Source: Acidobacteriota bacterium
Lineage (GTDB): Bacteria; Acidobacteriota; Terriglobia; Bryobacterales; Bryobacteraceae
NCBI GenBank assembly: GCA_016213775.1
Contig: JACQZR010000238.1
Location: 1 to 36,252 of the forward strand
Reading direction: 5' to 3'
Length of the DNA: 36,252 nt
Shown here: positions 8,384-15,908 of the stretch, piece by piece
How positions within the stretch are numbered: the first letter of the stretch is position 1
Layout of the letters: each line of letters begins with the position of its first letter
Notes under the pieces: model-generated
Databases searched by the model: none
What the model saw: only the letters and a program-made list of their open reading frames with translations
What the model was told of the DNA's origin: nothing
Program-made: the position numbers and the translations under genes

Positions 8384-9325
8384 ATGGTTACCCGCCGGAC
8401 TTCCGTCTCTGCGCTTGCGGGCGCGGCCGTTATGGCTATGCCTCCCGCCAAGGGTGCTCTCGATAAGATGGTGCTCTGCGCATTCTCCAAACACTTTCAA
8501 TGGACCAGCGTTAAGGAGTGCGCCGAACTCTGCGCCAGTTGGGGATATGAAGGAATCGACCTCACCCTTCGCCCTGGTGGCCATGTGCTGCCCGAACGCG
8601 TCGAGGAAGATTTGCCGAAGGCCTTTGAAGCCGTCAAGAAGGCCGGCATCACCATGCCGATGGTCACCAGCCACATTGTGGACGCCAAAACGCCGCACGC
8701 CGAAAATGTTCTCAAGACTCTCAACAAGCTCGGCATTCACTACTACCGCTGGGGCGGTTTCCGCTACACCGAAAACGCGCCCCTCCCCAGGCAGGTGGAC
8801 GAATTCAAGGCCCGCACCAAAGACCTCGCGGCGATGAACAAACAGTACAACGTCTGCGCCATGTATCACACGCATTCGGGCGTAACGCAGGTCGGCGCGT
8901 CCTTCTGGGATCTCTATATGATCCTCAAGGACTACGATCCTGAATCCGTCTCCGTCAACTACGACATCGGCCACGCCACCGTCGAAGGCGGCCTCGGCGG
9001 ATGGATTCATTCCAGCCGCCTGCTGCTGCCCCACACGCGCGGCATCGCCATCAAGGATTTCGCCTGGGGAAAGAACGCCCGGGGCGCGTGGGCGCCTAAC
9101 TGGTGCGCCATTGGCCAGGGCATGGTCAACTTCAAACAGTTCTTCACGATGGTGAAGGCTGCGGGCTTCCACGGTCCATTGCAACTCCACATGGAGTATC
9201 CCGAACTCGGCGGAGCGGACAAAGGCAACGCCACCTACTCCATCCCCAAGGAGCAGTTGCTCGCCATTTTCAAACGCGACGTCATTAAGACGAAAGAACT
9301 GTTGAAAGCAGCGGGACTGGCCTGA
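8384..9325 (+). CDS. Sugar phosphate isomerase/epimerase-type TIM barrel protein
   Basis: 313 residues with a Tat-like leader (MVTRRTSVSALAGAAVMA). The pattern WGYEGIDLTLRPGGHVLPERV, MVTSHIVD, NYDIGHATVEGG and LQLHMEYPELGG is typical of the xylose-isomerase-like/AP-endonuclease-2 TIM barrel, with acidic and histidine residues at strand ends for a divalent metal. These proteins interconvert keto and aldose sugars or epimerise polyols; here an exported version is predicted, which is common in acidobacteria and planctomycetes. CGATCTAATA lies just before the ATG and could be a -10 (see findings). The stop overlaps the next ATG by one base (TGATG). Confidence 0.82.
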   Translation: MVTRRTSVSALAGAAVMAMPPAKGALDKMVLCAFSKHFQWTSVKECAELCASWGYEGIDLTLRPGGHVLPERVEEDLPKAFEAVKKAGITMPMVTSHIVDAKTPHAENVLKTLNKLGIHYYRWGGFRYTENAPLPRQVDEFKARTKDLAAMNKQYNVCAMYHTHSGVTQVGASFWDLYMILKDYDPESVSVNYDIGHATVEGGLGGWIHSSRLLLPHTRGIAIKDFAWGKNARGAWAPNWCAIGQGMVNFKQFFTMVKAAGFHGPLQLHMEYPELGGADKGNATYSIPKEQLLAIFKRDVIKTKELLKAAGLA

Positions 9326-10068
9326 TGCGATACGCGATCCTGATTCTCGCCGCTGCCGCCGCGTCCGCGCAGCATAGCTCCACCACCATCACCAACCCCT
9401 ACAACACGGCGAAGGATCGCGTGGAAGGCGCGGCCACTTACCGTTCGCAATGCGGCGCATGCCATGGACCCGACGCCAAGGGCGGCTCCGGCGGCCCCGA
9501 CCTCTCCCGCGGCCAGTACAAGCACGCCGTCTCTGAAGAGGCCATGTTCAAGGTCATCACCAAGGGTGTTCCCGGCACATCCATGCCCGGCTACAGCTTC
9601 GATGGCAAGCTCGCCTGGCAGCTAGTGGCCTATCTACGCGGCCTCAATCAGGAGCAAGGCGGTGGTGTTGGCGATGCCGGGCGCGGGGCCAGTCTTTTCG
9701 CTTCCCTGCGTTGCGCCGGTTGCCATTCCGGCAAAGCGCCAAACCTTGCCGATGCCTCCCAGCGCATGACGCGAGCCGAACTCCGTCTCGCCCTGGTCGA
9801 TCCGAACGCCAGCGTCTCCGCTGAATATTGGCAATGGAAATGGAAACTCCGCGACGGCGCCACCGTCTCCGGCCGCCGGCTCAACGAAGATACGTACTCC
9901 ATTCAAGTGATGCTCGCCAACGGACGCCTGCAAACGCTGCTCAAGCACGACGTCGCCGCCAGCGAAGACGCGCGCAAATCCCCGATGCCTTCATTCGCGG
10001 GCAAAGTGCCCGATGGCGACATCGACAGCCTGGTCGCCTATCTGGTTTCCCTGCGGAGAGCCAACTAA
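9325..10068 (+). CDS. Dihaem cytochrome c, probable electron acceptor of the PQQ dehydrogenase
   Basis: 247 residues with a signal peptide (MRYAILILAAAAASAQ). Two haem-binding CxxCH motifs are present, CGACH at residues 43-47 and CAGCH at 130-134. Each is followed by a plausible axial methionine (TSMPGYSF and SPMPSFAG). The first domain is a standard class I cytochrome c. The segment between haem 2 and its methionine is long and strand-rich (EYWQWKWKLRDGATVSGRRLNE), as seen in cytochromes encoded beside PQQ dehydrogenases. It ends immediately before the ATG of the dehydrogenase, so it should take the two electrons from reduced PQQ in the periplasm. Confidence 0.9.
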   Translation: MRYAILILAAAAASAQHSSTTITNPYNTAKDRVEGAATYRSQCGACHGPDAKGGSGGPDLSRGQYKHAVSEEAMFKVITKGVPGTSMPGYSFDGKLAWQLVAYLRGLNQEQGGGVGDAGRGASLFASLRCAGCHSGKAPNLADASQRMTRAELRLALVDPNASVSAEYWQWKWKLRDGATVSGRRLNEDTYSIQVMLANGRLQTLLKHDVAASEDARKSPMPSFAGKVPDGDIDSLVAYLVSLRRAN

Positions 10069-11694
10069 ATGAAAGCCATTTTTCTCATCACCCTTTGTGC
10101 GGGCACGCTCGCCGCACAGACTGGAGCCGATTGGCCCACCTACCACGGCACCTCCATGAGCCAGCACCACTCCATGCTGGACCAGCTCACGCCCGCCAAC
10201 ATCGCCAACCTCGAATTGAAATGGGTCTGGCAGGCGCATTCGATGGAGAAGTTTGAAGCCACGCCTCTCATCGTCAACGGCGTGATGTACGTCACAGAAG
10301 CACCCAACAACGTCGTCGCGCTCGACCCGCAGACCGGCCGTGAATACTGGGTCTACGAGCACAAGCTCCCCGAAGTCACCTACAACTGCTGCGGCAAAGT
10401 GAACCGCGGTGTCGCCTTGGCCAACGGCATGGTCTTTGTCGCCACACTTGACATGAAGCTCGTCGCGCTCGATGCCGCCACAGGACAAAAGCGCTGGGAA
10501 GTCACTGTCGACGATTACAAGAAAGGATACGCCCTCACCAACGCGCCGCTCATCGTCAAGGACAAACTCATCATCGGAACCGCCGGGGGCGAACTCGGCA
10601 TTCAGGGCTACATCGCCGCCTACGATGTCGAGACCGGCAAGCCGCGCTGGCGCTTCAACACCATCCCGCAGCCCGGCGAGCCCGGCCACGACACCTGGGG
10701 CAAGGACGCCAAGGGGAACGAATCGTGGAAGCACGGCGGAGCTTCCATCTGGCTCACCGGCTCCTACGACTCGCAGTTGAACCTGACCTACTGGGGTACC
10801 GGTAATCCCGGCCCCGATTGGAACCCGTCGATGCGCCCTGGAGACAATCTCTATTCCGATAGCGTCGTTGCGCTGGACGCGGATACCGGCAAACTGAAGT
10901 GGCACTTTCAATTCACGCCCCACGACGAATGGGACTTCGATTCCGTCCAGACCCCGGTGCTGGTGGATGCCAACTGGAAAGGCGCTCCCCGCAAGCTGAT
11001 GCTCTGGGGCAACCGCAATGCCTTCTACTACGTATTGGACCGCGCCACAGGCGAATTCCTGCACGGCTCCGCTTTCGCCAAGCAGACATGGGCCCAGGGA
11101 CTCGATGCCAAGGGCCGCCCCATCAAAGCTCCCAGCCGCGGCCCGAGTGCGAAAGGCACACTCACATTCCCCGGCGTCCAAGGGAGCACCAATTGGTATT
11201 CTCCGTCCTATAATCCGAAAACCGGCTTATTCTATCTCAGCGTCTGGGACGATTACTCGGGAACTTACTACTCCTGGGACCAGACTTATGAGCAAGGGAA
11301 GTGGTTTGTCGGGGGCGCGGTCCAGGGTGAAGTGCCAGCCACGCGCCGGCTCCGCATCAACCGCCGCGATCCCAAGAACGGCTATGGCGCGGTGCGCGCC
11401 CTTCGCTATGAAACTGGCGAAAGGGTCTGGGAGTACCGCATGGGCGACGTCACCGAAGCAGGTATCCTCACCACCGCCTCTAACCTCCTGATCACCGGCA
11501 ACCGCGAGGGGCATTTTCTGGTCCTCGATGCCCGTGACGGAAAACTGCTGTGGCGCCGGTATCTTGGTGGGCAGACGGCAGCTTCGCCGGTAACGTACAT
11601 GGTCAACGGCAAGCAGTACATCTCGTTGGCGGTTGGTCACTCGCTGTTCACTTTTGGGTTGAAGGAAGGTACCCCTACCATACCTGCCCAATGA
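10069..11694 (+). CDS. PQQ-dependent alcohol dehydrogenase with the lanthanide-type DxD motif
   Basis: 541 residues with a short signal peptide (MKAIFLITLCAGTLAAQ) and an eight-bladed quinoprotein propeller (tryptophan-docking motifs such as ALDAATGQKRW and AYDVETGKPRW). Active-site features line up with methanol dehydrogenase: the vicinal Cys107-Cys108 pair (YNCCG), Glu175 in GGELG, Asn246 in GTGNPG and catalytic Asp289 in HDEWDFDS. An additional Asp291 sits two residues after the catalytic Asp; this is the known mark of lanthanide-dependent XoxF/ExaF-type enzymes, whereas calcium enzymes have Ala or Ser there. It probably oxidises a primary alcohol or polyol in the periplasm and passes electrons to the cytochrome encoded just upstream. 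No PQQ synthesis genes are in the window. Confidence 0.92.
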   Translation: MKAIFLITLCAGTLAAQTGADWPTYHGTSMSQHHSMLDQLTPANIANLELKWVWQAHSMEKFEATPLIVNGVMYVTEAPNNVVALDPQTGREYWVYEHKLPEVTYNCCGKVNRGVALANGMVFVATLDMKLVALDAATGQKRWEVTVDDYKKGYALTNAPLIVKDKLIIGTAGGELGIQGYIAAYDVETGKPRWRFNTIPQPGEPGHDTWGKDAKGNESWKHGGASIWLTGSYDSQLNLTYWGTGNPGPDWNPSMRPGDNLYSDSVVALDADTGKLKWHFQFTPHDEWDFDSVQTPVLVDANWKGAPRKLMLWGNRNAFYYVLDRATGEFLHGSAFAKQTWAQGLDAKGRPIKAPSRGPSAKGTLTFPGVQGSTNWYSPSYNPKTGLFYLSVWDDYSGTYYSWDQTYEQGKWFVGGAVQGEVPATRRLRINRRDPKNGYGAVRALRYETGERVWEYRMGDVTEAGILTTASNLLITGNREGHFLVLDARDGKLLWRRYLGGQTAASPVTYMVNGKQYISLAVGHSLFTFGLKEGTPTIPAQ

Positions 11695-11726
11695 GACTCA
11701 TGCCAACACCGATGAAAGAGCGATTA

Positions 11727-12021
11727 ATGACCTACAAAGTTATTTATACGAAATTGTTCAATAGTTATCTTCGCGGACTAGAGAAGCAAGGTCAAAAGAA
11801 GGTTGTGTCAGCCGCCAGAGTGGCGATAGCGGAAGCTGGGATGAATGGCGATTATTCGTTCACTACCACGCACGAAGCACGGTGAAGCTCGCATTCCTAA
11901 CGTCGAAAATACGACATATCCGATGGCTACCGTCTGGTCGTGCAATTGGTGGATGGTGAAGAGAAGATAAGGGCTTTTCCTGTTCGTTAGAGCCCACGAT
12001 GACGCTCAACGGTGGCTGTAA
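11727..12021 (+). pseudogene. Frameshifted RelE-like toxin relic
   Basis: An open frame from ATG 11727 (MTYKVIYTKLFNSYLRGLEK, about 52 residues) stops at 11883-11885. The rest of a RelE/HigB-type toxin can be read only by changing frame three times: HGEARIPNVE after a shift near 11872, KYDISDGYRLVVQLVDGEEK after a lost A in the A-run near 11913, and FLFVRAHDDAQRWL after an extra C near 11979, ending at TAA 12019-12021. The pieces join in the right order to make a protein of normal length (about 97 residues). Family assignment is from motif memory only. The shifts are near short homopolymers, so sequencing error cannot be excluded, but three within 110 bp favour real decay. Base composition is AT-richer than the neighbours. 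Confidence 0.6.
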
Positions 12022-12033
12022 GTGTGAGTATGG

Positions 12034-12039
12034 TACTCT
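12034..12039 (+). promoter_or_regulatory. Candidate -10 box (TACTCT) of the mazE gene
   Basis: TACTCT ends 9 nt before ATG 12049, the same spacing seen at 1885 and 29449. No clear -35 or Shine-Dalgarno sequence is visible. It lies directly after the end of the decayed toxin relic. Confidence 0.25.
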
Positions 12040-12048
12040 GGTATTGCC

Positions 12049-12303
12049 ATGAAGCTGGCCAAGCGTACATACTCCCTCCCGTATCCAATCGTCGAGCGCT
12101 TCGAGCAGGCCCTATCCGCTGGCAACCGCAGCGCGTTCCTCGCCAAACTCATCGAGGAGTGGTTGGCCGAACAAGAAAGGGCCGAACTGCGCCGGCATAT
12201 CATTGAGGGGTGCCAAGCCATGGCGGAAGTGAACCTCGAAATCGACGCGGAGTGGAACTCGGTGAGCGAGGAGGTTTGGCGGTCCCTGGATTGCGCCAAT
12301 TAG
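12049..12303 (+). CDS. mazE: MazE-like ribbon-helix-helix antitoxin
   Basis: 84 residues. The N-terminal KLAKRTYSLPYPIVERFEQA followed by RSAFLAKLIEEWLAEQER fits a ribbon-helix-helix DNA-binding head of the type found in mazE/copG antitoxins. The C-terminal acidic helix (NLEIDAEWNSVSEEVWRSL) is typical of the segment that occupies the MazF groove. The gene lies directly upstream of a mazF-like gene, and its TAG stop (12301-12303) overlaps the likely toxin start. The family is called from pattern and context. Confidence 0.8.
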   Translation: MKLAKRTYSLPYPIVERFEQALSAGNRSAFLAKLIEEWLAEQERAELRRHIIEGCQAMAEVNLEIDAEWNSVSEEVWRSLDCAN

Positions 12304-12640
12304 GCGAGGGGACGTCTTCAGGGTGCTCAACCCTGTTCAAGGATCGGAACAAGGTGGGGAGCGGCCGGGACTTGTCATCTCCGCCGACATCATCAATGCA
12401 AACAGCCCGGTTGTGCTGGTTGCCCCCATCACCTCAAAGCGCACGGAGAAGATCTACCCGTTTGAAGCCGTCATCCATCCTCCTGACGGTGGTCTGACCA
12501 TGCGATCAAAAGTTTCTTTCATTCAACTGCGAACATTGGATAAGTCTCGCCTCGTGGAGCACGTGGGAACCCTGGCGCCAGAAACAATGGAAGCCGTCGA
12601 GCGAGCCCTTCGCATCGCAACCGGTTTGTTCAAGGTTTAG
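12299..12640 (+). CDS. mazF: MazF/PemK-family endoribonuclease toxin (non-standard start)
   Basis: 113 residues if read from ATT 12299. The family signature is complete: RRGDVFRVLNPVQGSEQGGE followed by RPGLVIS, then NSPVVLVAPITS, MRSKVSFIQLRTLDKSRL and a C-terminal helix. MazF toxins are sequence-specific mRNA interferases. The first in-frame ATG/GTG/TTG is GTG 12323, which has GAGGGG 11 nt upstream but would delete the conserved first beta strand RRGDVFR. The only in-frame alternatives above it, before a TGA at 12263, are two ATT codons (12290 and 12299). ATT 12299 overlaps the antitoxin TAG, as coupled TA genes normally do. Either a rare ATT start is used or the start codon has been lost. 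Confidence 0.82.
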   Translation: MRRGDVFRVLNPVQGSEQGGERPGLVISADIINANSPVVLVAPITSKRTEKIYPFEAVIHPPDGGLTMRSKVSFIQLRTLDKSRLVEHVGTLAPETMEAVERALRIATGLFKV

Positions 12641-12921
12641 CCATGACCTGGCCACCACCAACTGGACAACTCCGTGAGCGGTTCCCACCGCGCCTCTCGC
12701 AATGCAGTAGGGTTTGAGAATCGCCAACTGGGCCCGTGAAGGAACGCTGATGAGCCAACACCAGGATGAGATCCGGCGCCGGCTGGCGTTTTGTACCCGA
12801 ACCAGGGAAGGCGACAACGGAGATGCATCAGGATCACGGCGCCCAATCAATCCTTGAGCCGGTGGTGGGTGAACAAGACGAGTTTAGTAAGACCAGATCA
12901 GCCGAAGAACCGCGCATCATA
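12641..12921 (+). other. Intergenic stretch between mazF and the RES toxin gene
   Basis: About 280 bp between convergent TA modules. The longest plausible plus-strand frame with a ribosome-binding-like GAAGGA begins at ATG 12750 and encodes only 35 residues (MSQHQDEIRRRLAFCTRTRE and on), with no family resemblance. Minus-strand frames here have the arginine/serine-rich look of shadows. No terminator hairpin was recognised. Confidence 0.5.
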
Positions 12922-13374
12922 CTACAACGGCTCCGGCGAGCGTACCCGGATGTTCACGAATTGATTCACGAATTGAGGATGAAGGGGATTGATCAGCCAG
13001 ATCGACTCCGACGGGACAAGGGCCGAGGGAAGTATCAGGACTGCGACCTTCCTCTCCGCGATGAAGGAATCTCCGATGGCCGCGAGGGCGGGACTTGCCG
13101 GAACCTGTCGCCAGTCTGTCGGAAGATCATGCGGTTTCAGTATCATTCGAGATACGCTGTCCGGAATATCGGCACCTGCCACGACCAGGTCCTTGGGCGG
13201 ATCGTCCGCATTAATGTGGACAAAGTACTCCAACATCGCCAGTGACAGATGTTCCGCTGCATAGGCGATGCGCGTGCCGGGACTGGACCAGCGTCCTCCG
13301 AACAAAAAGGAGCCTTCGCCGTCGAAGGAGTTCTTTGCGTAGCGCTTCCGAAGGATCCTGTAGACCCGCGTCAA
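12922..13374 (-). CDS. RES-domain toxin (NAD-degrading type)
   Basis: 150 residues. The motif GGRWSSPGTRIAYAAEHLSLAMLE is the hallmark of RES-domain toxins, containing the conserved Arg, Ser and Glu positions; VYRILRKRYAKNSFDGEGSF before it is the usual N-terminus. Characterised members of the RES-Xre family deplete NAD+ in the host cell. The length and all recognised blocks suggest an intact toxin. Its ATG overlaps the TGA of the antitoxin gene by 4 bp (13371-13374), the standard antitoxin-first arrangement. Confidence 0.9.
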   Translation of the reverse strand: MTRVYRILRKRYAKNSFDGEGSFLFGGRWSSPGTRIAYAAEHLSLAMLEYFVHINADDPPKDLVVAGADIPDSVSRMILKPHDLPTDWRQVPASPALAAIGDSFIAERKVAVLILPSALVPSESIWLINPLHPQFVNQFVNIRVRSPEPL

Positions 13375-13808
13375 CTCACGCCACCGTACGCAATCCTGCC
13401 CAGCGCGTTCTCGACCGCTCGTGCACCCGGTTCGGTGTCGATGAGATCCAGGGGGACATGGCCGCTCAACGCCCGGTTCGGCCGCTTGAGCCAGCGCGTC
13501 GCCGTTTCCTCATCTCCGATGTACTGTTTGGCAAGCGCGACGATGCGCGCTAGCCTGTACAATCGGTCGGATTCGTAGGGAGCCAGGCGGCCTGAGTGCC
13601 GCCTTCGCTGCAAGCTGCGAGGGGAAAGGTCGAGCGTCGCCGAGAGTTGCTTGAGCGTTAAACCAGACGAGTTCATAACGCTTCCGACAACCTTTTGGGG
13701 GAACCCCTCGCGTATCGCCGACTGGAGGTCGCTGGTGGTTCGCAGAGTACGGCCAAGCGCACTCTCGCCGCCCAACTCCGCGACGACAGCCTGGAGTTCG
13801 TTTGCCAT
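13371..13808 (-). CDS. Xre/MbcA/ParS-type antitoxin (DUF2384 C-terminus)
   Basis: 145 residues from ATG 13808; a GTG three codons earlier (13817) is an alternative. The middle part (SGLTLKQLSATLDLSPRSLQ) is an Xre-type helix-turn-helix. The C-terminal block (ESDRLYRLARIVALAKQYIG, then ATRWLKRPNRALSGHVPLDLIDTEPGARAVENALGRI) is the DUF2384 toxin-binding domain. It neutralises the RES toxin encoded immediately downstream and should repress the operon. ATG 13808 is preferred because a -10-like TATACT lies 10 nt upstream, which would leave almost no leader. Confidence 0.9.
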   Translation of the reverse strand: MANELQAVVAELGGESALGRTLRTTSDLQSAIREGFPQKVVGSVMNSSGLTLKQLSATLDLSPRSLQRRRHSGRLAPYESDRLYRLARIVALAKQYIGDEETATRWLKRPNRALSGHVPLDLIDTEPGARAVENALGRIAYGGVS

Positions 13809-13818
13809 TCTGTCCACT

Positions 13819-13824
13819 AGTATA
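13819..13824 (-). promoter_or_regulatory. Candidate -10 box (TATACT) of the RES-Xre operon
   Basis: On the minus strand TATACT ends 10 nt before ATG 13808. No good -35 is seen at 16-18 bp. If used, the transcript would begin within about 4 nt of the ATG. Confidence 0.35.
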
Positions 13825-13945
13825 GCGCCACTTGACGCAAGCTAGCGAGGGCGACGGCGATCTGGCCTCAATTCAGCACAGCCGATGAAACCGGGGCCCA
13901 GTAGGAGGGTACACGCTCACAGCAAGCCAGGCGACTGCTGGTCAC

Positions 13946-14635
13946 TCACATCGTGCGCCTGTCACCCTTCTTCCTCACGAGCACAAGAAAGCCCAATCCG
14001 CCCCCAAGTAACCCCAGACTCGGCGGTTCCGGTGTCGACGCCGTCCCTACGGTGAACGCCTCCACCCGCGACACATTCACCGTCACGTAAGTATTACTGG
14101 TGGTTCCCAGTAGATTCGCTCCACCGGAGCCGTTGCCATAGCTAAAAGAGTACATCAGCGCCTGAGAGAGGCCTCCCGGAACATACAGATCGTGCCCACC
14201 GCCGAACGTCGGACCATAAGCAAGGTTATTGTAAGTCTGATACTGGCCCGTAGTGCCCGCGCTTGTGAGCAGTTCTGCCAGTTTCTGACCGGCAGTCAGG
14301 TTAAACAGAAACGCGGTCCGCATGGCATCGGTAGGCGCCAGGACATAGTTGTTCAGGCTGCCATCCCAACTGACCGGATTGTACCCGCCCACTAATCCCT
14401 GGGCAGTCTGCACCAGAATGAACGTTGCTCCCTTGTTATCCGCCGCGGCGTGAAAATTGGCCGCTCCATTCACGTCCGGCCCGGAACTGAATATGTTGGT
14501 GAGCGTCAGATCCCCTTGCCCCAGCCATGTGGCAAGCTGATTCGCGTCCGTTGCGTTCAAGAGCGTGCCGCCGTTCACGATCGTCGCGGCACGAAGTGGA
14601 AAGATGGCCAGCAAGGCCAACAGTAGCGTCTTCAT
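13946..14635 (-). CDS. Exported TLD-like protein with PEP-CTERM sorting signal
   Basis: 229 residues: signal peptide (MKTLLLALLAIFPLRAATI), a central region, and a C-terminal PEP-CTERM signal (TPEPPSLGLLGGGLGFLVLV followed by RKK). The central part has a TLD-domain look (LATWLGQGDLTLTNIFSS, FHAAADNKGATFILV, VGGYNPVSW). PEP-CTERM proteins are processed by exosortase and released or anchored at the surface, often alongside exopolysaccharide production; no exosortase gene is in the window. The biochemical role of the TLD-like part is not known. Confidence 0.85.
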   Translation of the reverse strand: MKTLLLALLAIFPLRAATIVNGGTLLNATDANQLATWLGQGDLTLTNIFSSGPDVNGAANFHAAADNKGATFILVQTAQGLVGGYNPVSWDGSLNNYVLAPTDAMRTAFLFNLTAGQKLAELLTSAGTTGQYQTYNNLAYGPTFGGGHDLYVPGGLSQALMYSFSYGNGSGGANLLGTTSNTYVTVNVSRVEAFTVGTASTPEPPSLGLLGGGLGFLVLVRKKGDRRTM

Positions 14636-14644
14636 GCCCCTATC

Positions 14645-14657
14645 AGCGGAATCCGCT
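14645..14657. promoter_or_regulatory. Small perfect palindrome in a divergent intergenic region
   Basis: AGCGGA-A-TCCGCT is a perfect inverted repeat with a 1-nt centre, 10 bp upstream of the PEP-CTERM gene on one side and about 74 bp upstream of the UroD-family gene on the other. It could be an operator for either gene. This is inference from position and symmetry only. Confidence 0.25.
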
Positions 14658-14730
14658 CACTCAAAGTGACACACGCACCATGCTACGCTTGAGCCGTGCA
14701 CGCCACCGGCGCAGCACCTTTAGAAACATC

Positions 14731-15789
14731 ATGCTACCGCATCAGTGGAGCGCCTTTAAACGCGCCGCCCGCCTGGAGAAACTCGACCGTATCCCCATGG
14801 CGCTCATCATCGACAGTCCCTGGATGCCCGGCTATCTGGGGCGCAAGCACCTCGATTACTACCTGGACCCGGAACTCTGGTTCCAATCCAATCTCCAGAT
14901 CATGCGCGAGTATGCGGATATCATCTTCGTGCCCTCGTGGTGGATGGAGTACGGAATGGCGGCGGAGCCATCCATACTCGGAGCGAAGATCAAGTTCTGG
15001 CCGGACAACACACCCAGCGAGTGCCACCGGTTGCACCGGCTGGAAGACATCGATCAGATTTCCGATTACGATGTGGAAGCGGACGGCTTCGCCGCTTTGA
15101 CGCTGCACCGCATCCGGATGCAGAAGCAGCGCATCCTCGACCATGGGTACATATTGCCGATGGTGACCGCCCGCGGGCCTTTGTGTACGGCTGGATTCGT
15201 CCGCGGCACCACCAACTTCATGATGGACCTGGTGGAGGACCCCGAAGGCGCGCACCGGTTAATCGACCTGTGCACCCGTGTCGTCATCGACTGGATGAAG
15301 GCGCAGCAGAAGGCGATGGGCGATACCGTCGAGGGATTCCTTCTTCTTGACGACATCGTCGGCTTCATCAGCAAGCGGCACTACATCGAGTTCGCCCACC
15401 CTTACCTGAAGCGGATCTGCGACGCCTTTCCGCAGGACTGGGTGAAGGTATACCACAACGATGCCAAGATCGAGGCGTGTCTGGATCACCTGCCCGACGC
15501 CGGTTTTCACGTCCTCAACTGGGGCAAGCAGCCGGACATTCGCGAAGTGAAGCGGCGCGTCGGACAACGGATGTGCCTGATGGGCAACGTCAACCCGCTC
15601 GAGATTGCAGTTCGAGGGACACCCGGCGAGGTCCGCGCGGCAACTCTCGACGTGCTCGAAGGATCGGGCGGGGAAGGCATCATCCTGTCGGTGGGCGGTG
15701 GCGTGAGTCCGGGTATGCCACGCGACAACATCCTCGCTATGCGCGCTGCGCTCGACGAGTTCCACGCAGGCCGGTTGGCTATTATATAG
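14731..15789 (+). CDS. Uroporphyrinogen-decarboxylase-family protein (methyltransferase-like)
   Basis: 352 residues from ATG 14731, where family similarity begins (LPHQWSAFKRAARLEKLDRI). A longer reading from ATG 14680 would add 17 basic residues with no resemblance. The protein has the URO-D-type TIM barrel: VEGFLLLDDIVGF, DWVKVYHNDAK, AGFHVLNWGKQPDI, CLMGNVNPLEI and EGIILSVGGGVSPGMP. In bacteria, stand-alone members of this kind (MtaA/CmuA-like) more often transfer methyl groups to corrinoid or coenzyme thiols than make haem. No corrinoid protein or haem gene is adjacent, so the substrate is open. Confidence 0.85.
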   Translation: MLPHQWSAFKRAARLEKLDRIPMALIIDSPWMPGYLGRKHLDYYLDPELWFQSNLQIMREYADIIFVPSWWMEYGMAAEPSILGAKIKFWPDNTPSECHRLHRLEDIDQISDYDVEADGFAALTLHRIRMQKQRILDHGYILPMVTARGPLCTAGFVRGTTNFMMDLVEDPEGAHRLIDLCTRVVIDWMKAQQKAMGDTVEGFLLLDDIVGFISKRHYIEFAHPYLKRICDAFPQDWVKVYHNDAKIEACLDHLPDAGFHVLNWGKQPDIREVKRRVGQRMCLMGNVNPLEIAVRGTPGEVRAATLDVLEGSGGEGIILSVGGGVSPGMPRDNILAMRAALDEFHAGRLAII

Positions 15790-15908
15790 GCGCTCCGTAT
15801 CGCTCTCGGACGACGCGGTCCATCAGAAGCTGCGCACGAACATCGCGGGTCCCGTTGTGCGCATCGGGCGTGTGCAGGATGCCGCGCACGCCGTCTTCGG
15901 CAGGGTTA

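Noticed and set aside
12766-13245. A 159-codon plus-strand frame over the RES toxin gene
   Set aside because: Most of it is antisense to the RES toxin, which has a clear signature. No family resemblance in the non-overlapping part.
15782-15889. A possible 35-residue minus-strand peptide (VRGILHTPDAHNGTRDVRAQ and on) between the UroD-family and membrane-protein genes
   Set aside because: The composition looks protein-like, but there is no ATG, no ribosome-binding site, and it overlaps the UroD-family stop. It may be the remnant of a lost gene, but the evidence is too thin.
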